DNA of 34,948 nt, from contig JAQCHP010000044.1 in assembly GCA_027619595.1 (NCBI GenBank), forward strand, positions 1 to 34,948, read 5' to 3'. Each line of letters opens with the position of its first letter. Position 1 is the first letter of the stretch. The position numbers were made by a program, and so were the translations under genes. This DNA is from Planctomycetota bacterium. Lineage in GTDB: Bacteria; Planctomycetota; Planctomycetia; Pirellulales; Pirellulaceae. Positions 32,545 to 34,948 of the stretch are shown here, piece by piece. A model generated the notes under the pieces. It was not told where the DNA came from. It made no database searches and saw only the letters and a list, made by a program, of their open reading frames with translations.

Positions 32545-33330
32545 TTACCGGTTGCGCTGCGCTATTTTTCGGGCCGCTATGTCCCCGTTGGTCGAGCGTC
32601 CTAAAAGAAACGGCTTCGCCAGAACAACCCCCGCGACGAACCCGCCGATGTGAGCGCCGTAGGCAACTCCGCCGCCAGTTCCCCCCTGCGCGCCCAAACT
32701 GCTTACCACCTGAAAGGCAAACCACAGCCCAACCGCTACAAAACCAGGTACCTCGGTCACAAACCGGAACAGCAAGACCGTCACCCGACGCTGCGCATGG
32801 AGCAGCAGGTACGCACCCATAACACCGGAAATCGCTCCCGACGCGCCAAGACTGGGGACCAAATAGGACGGATTTGACTCGTTGGCATTCAGCAGTACGT
32901 GACACAAAGACGCCAATATGCCCACGACTACGTAAAACGTCAAATATCGGCCACGACCAAGATCCTGCTCGATGTTGTCGCCAAAAATCCAAAGGAACCA
33001 CATGTTTCCTAATAAATGCATGATCCCCCCATGCATAAACATGGACGTCAATAGCGTCAGGTAGACGGGAATTGGAGTCGGCTGCAATCCTGGCACACTT
33101 ACTTGTTGTTGACCCTCCATCGAATTCACGACGACGGCACGATCTTCGGTCACCGCATCGCGGCCGGTCACAATTTCTGCCGGCACCGTGGAAAAGGCCA
33201 TCGTAAATCCGTCGTTCTTGCCGATCCCTTGCAAGAACACAAATACCAAGATGTTGGCGACGATCAATGCCACCGTGACCACGGGAACCATCGTGCGGTC
33301 CGAATTATCGTCACCGAGGGGAAAAACCAT
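32545..33330 (-). CDS. Rhomboid family intramembrane serine protease
   Basis: This 261-residue polytopic protein has six or seven membrane segments. Rhomboid signatures are complete: HGGIMHLLGNMWFLWIFG (100-117) with Asn109 in the oxyanion region, GASGA with catalytic Ser164, and AHIGGFVAG with catalytic His227. Such proteases cleave membrane proteins within or near the bilayer. The loop between the first two helices (about 35-88) is longer than in the Escherichia coli GlpG core. The gene faces away from the RidA-like gene and converges on the CAP gene. Nothing in the sequence ties it to the EPS locus, although a role in surface-protein processing is conceivable. Confidence 0.93.
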   Translation of the reverse strand: MVFPLGDDNSDRTMVPVVTVALIVANILVFVFLQGIGKNDGFTMAFSTVPAEIVTGRDAVTEDRAVVVNSMEGQQQVSVPGLQPTPIPVYLTLLTSMFMHGGIMHLLGNMWFLWIFGDNIEQDLGRGRYLTFYVVVGILASLCHVLLNANESNPSYLVPSLGASGAISGVMGAYLLLHAQRRVTVLLFRFVTEVPGFVAVGLWFAFQVVSSLGAQGGTGGGVAYGAHIGGFVAGVVLAKPFLLGRSTNGDIAARKIAQRNR

Positions 33331-33578
33331 GACGTACCCTATTTTTGAGGATCACATTCGTGTCAACAGCAGTATATACCATCCACGGTCCGCAACCAGG
33401 GTTTCCACGCGCCTCGATACGTTCGCGGTCCTGAATCCGACGAGAGATTGCCGCAAATCAGGTTAAATCATCGGCACCCATGCCCCTGCCAAAGCTGCAT
33501 GCTTCTATTAGAATACGATCTCGATTACCGACCTACTCGGCACGCAATTCCACTCGTCATCATCAGGAGAAATTTATC

Positions 33579-34016
33579 GTGAGTCCAGAAGCAAAGGCCA
33601 AGTCATTAGGAATTGACTTCTCAAAACAGGAACCGGGATATTTAAACCTGTGCATTCGTACCGGCAACTTGTTAATGACATCGGGCCATGTGAGCGATAC
33701 GAAAGGAATCCTGGGTGCAGGATTATCGGTTGAACAAGGTTACGCGGCCGCCAAGGAATGCGCCCTGAAAATCTTGCAGTCAGTCCACCATACCCATGGG
33801 ACGCTGGACGGATTACGTGTCATCAAGCTGCTGGGATGCGTGTACTCTGCGGGTAGCTTTACCGACCAGCATCTCGTCACCAATGGTGCCTCCGACTTGA
33901 TGCACGAAATCTTCGGCAAGACGGGCGACGGCTATCACGCCCGCAGTGCGCTCGGATTCGCCGCGTTGCCAACGGGTGCGGCGGTCGAAGTCGAAGCAAT
34001 CTTTGAGATCAAATAG
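33579..34016 (+). CDS. RidA (YjgF/YER057c) family protein
   Basis: This 145-residue protein starts at GTG 33579, supported by AGGAG at 33565-33569 nine bases upstream; the frame is open to 33480 but that extension is basic and unlike the family. Family features are YLNLCIRTGNLLMTSGHVSD, GYAAAKECALKIL, VIKLLGCVYS and ARSALGFAALPTGAAVEVEAIFE. Canonical RidA proteins deaminate reactive enamine/imine intermediates using an Arg in the late segment; here Arg lies in HARSALG, as in the longer subfamily, so activity is uncertain. A 248-nt gap separates it from the divergent rhomboid gene. The transporter starts 20 nt downstream. Confidence 0.9.
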   Translation: MSPEAKAKSLGIDFSKQEPGYLNLCIRTGNLLMTSGHVSDTKGILGAGLSVEQGYAAAKECALKILQSVHHTHGTLDGLRVIKLLGCVYSAGSFTDQHLVTNGASDLMHEIFGKTGDGYHARSALGFAALPTGAAVEVEAIFEIK

Positions 34017-34036
34017 ACCTCAAGCTGTCTCATGGC

Positions 34037-34948
34037 ATGACACGAAACACCCTAGCATGGCTGCGTGGCGCGATCAACGTCGAAGCCTCTGACGTGCCGA
34101 ACCTCTTTTGGAGTTTTCTCTGGTTCTTCTTCGTACTCGCAGCATTTTACACTGTCCGGCCGATGCGAGAGACGTATGCGACTCGTGTTGGCGATGTCCA
34201 GCAACTTTTTCTTGCGACCTTCATCTGCATGTTGCTTGCATCCCCTGTGTATAACGCCTTGCTTGATCGCGTCAGTCGCGCCAAACTTATTCCGATCGCG
34301 TACCGTTTCTTTTCGTTGTGGCTGATCGGATTCGCGATTGCAAGCATTGTTTTTCCCGAACCCCCTTTTGCTTTTTGCGCAATATTCTTCGTGTGGGTTA
34401 GCGTATTCAACTTGTTTGTTGTTACGATTTTTTGGAGCGTCCTCTCCGACAGGTATTCCAGCGCACAAGGCAAGAAATTTTTTGGCGCTATCGCTGCGGG
34501 CGGTTCGCTGGGAGCCCTCGCAGCCTCACTCCTCGTAAGCAACTTTGATTCCCGCTCCGGCAATTGGCTACTGCTGCTGCTGACGGTGGTACTGCTCGAA
34601 CTCGCAATCTGGTGTGCTTATCGGCTCGAACAGAGTCCGACGACTTTCGAAACTGGAGACACCCCAGTTGCCCTATTGGAGCAAGACCAACCCGATCAGG
34701 TCGCCATGGAACCGGGAATTTTGTCTAGTTTCGTGAGTGTGTTCCAATCGCCCTACTTGCTGGGTATTGTCGGATTTCTCCTGCTGGGCAAATGGTGCGC
34801 GACTTCGGTCTACCTGGAACAGGTGGACATGGTAAAACAGCAGGTGTCAGACGCCGCCGAACGGCAGCAAATGTTTGCTCGTGAGAATTGGCTTGTCCAA
34901 ATCGGCACACTCATCTTTCAGTTGGGTCTGACCCGCCCGCTCATTCGA
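34037..34948 (+). CDS. Multi-pass transporter, NTP/NDP-exchange (Npt-like) or MFS type, 3' end cut by window
   Basis: From the ATG at 34037 the frame is open for 304 codons to the window edge, so the gene is truncated by the window and not necessarily in the genome. The translation has at least eight hydrophobic segments. FYTVRPMRET after the first helix, FWSVLSDRYSS and KKFFGAIAAGGSLGA resemble transporters of the nucleotide-exchange/MFS-like group found in free-living bacteria. An alternative start at 34032 is out of frame. Substrate unknown. Confidence 0.65.
   Translation, partial: MTRNTLAWLRGAINVEASDVPNLFWSFLWFFFVLAAFYTVRPMRETYATRVGDVQQLFLATFICMLLASPVYNALLDRVSRAKLIPIAYRFFSLWLIGFAIASIVFPEPPFAFCAIFFVWVSVFNLFVVTIFWSVLSDRYSSAQGKKFFGAIAAGGSLGALAASLLVSNFDSRSGNWLLLLLTVVLLELAIWCAYRLEQSPTTFETGDTPVALLEQDQPDQVAMEPGILSSFVSVFQSPYLLGIVGFLLLGKWCATSVYLEQVDMVKQQVSDAAERQQMFARENWLVQIGTLIFQLGLTRPLIR

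Noticed and set aside
32507-33001. A 164-codon minus-strand frame overlapping the rhomboid gene
   Set aside because: It is a shifted-frame shadow of the rhomboid gene, whose catalytic motifs are intact in the other frame.

Overview
The window reads as a large exopolysaccharide (EPS) production locus with a built-in exosortase, probably from a planctomycete (Pirellulales-like). That placement is an inference from the gene set: an exosortase with an unlinked EpsI-type partner, a fused chain-length/tyrosine-kinase protein ending in a tyrosine-rich tail, and planctomycete-style lipoproteins and Gln-rich secreted proteins. No rRNA, tRNA, CRISPR array or insertion sequence is visible.

Layout. (1) 16-3934: a minus-strand Gln-rich secreted protein; a plus-strand Wza-like export lipoprotein and a Pro-rich lipoprotein; then a convergent NusG/RfaH-like transcription factor whose stop codon overlaps the lipoprotein stop. 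(2) 3935-4633: a 699-base gap holding a near-consensus sigma-54-type promoter (4192-4207), an inverted repeat with overlapping alternative hairpins, and three strong hairpins in what would be a leader of about 415 nt. (3) 4634-31759: seventeen co-directional genes, mostly tightly spaced or overlapping. In order they are exosortase, Wzz/BY-kinase fusion, giant TPR protein, EpsI-like protein, initiating phosphoglycosyltransferase, polysaccharide deacetylase, GT2, O-antigen polymerase/ligase, Wzx flippase, heparinase II/III-like protein, class-II amidotransferase, GT4, AlgD-like GDP-mannose dehydrogenase, two more GT4 enzymes, a second amidotransferase and a final GT4. (4) 31984-34948: a small CAP-domain protein, a minus-strand rhomboid protease, a RidA-family protein and a 3'-truncated multi-pass transporter.

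How it works together (inference). The phosphoglycosyltransferase starts a lipid-linked repeat, and the five glycosyltransferases extend it. The AlgD-like enzyme supplies a mannuronate donor, and the two amidotransferases may amidate sugar carboxylates. Wzx and the Wzy-like protein flip and polymerise the repeat, the Wzz/BY-kinase sets chain length, and the Wza-like lipoprotein exports the product. The deacetylase and heparinase-like protein trim or modify the polymer. The exosortase and EpsI-like protein would couple this to surface anchoring of PEP-CTERM-type proteins encoded elsewhere. The NusG-like protein, the sigma-54-type site, the structured leader and terminator-like hairpins inside the gene run suggest a processive-antitermination switch for the roughly 27-kb transcript. 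That regulatory model is the most novel hypothesis here and is untested.
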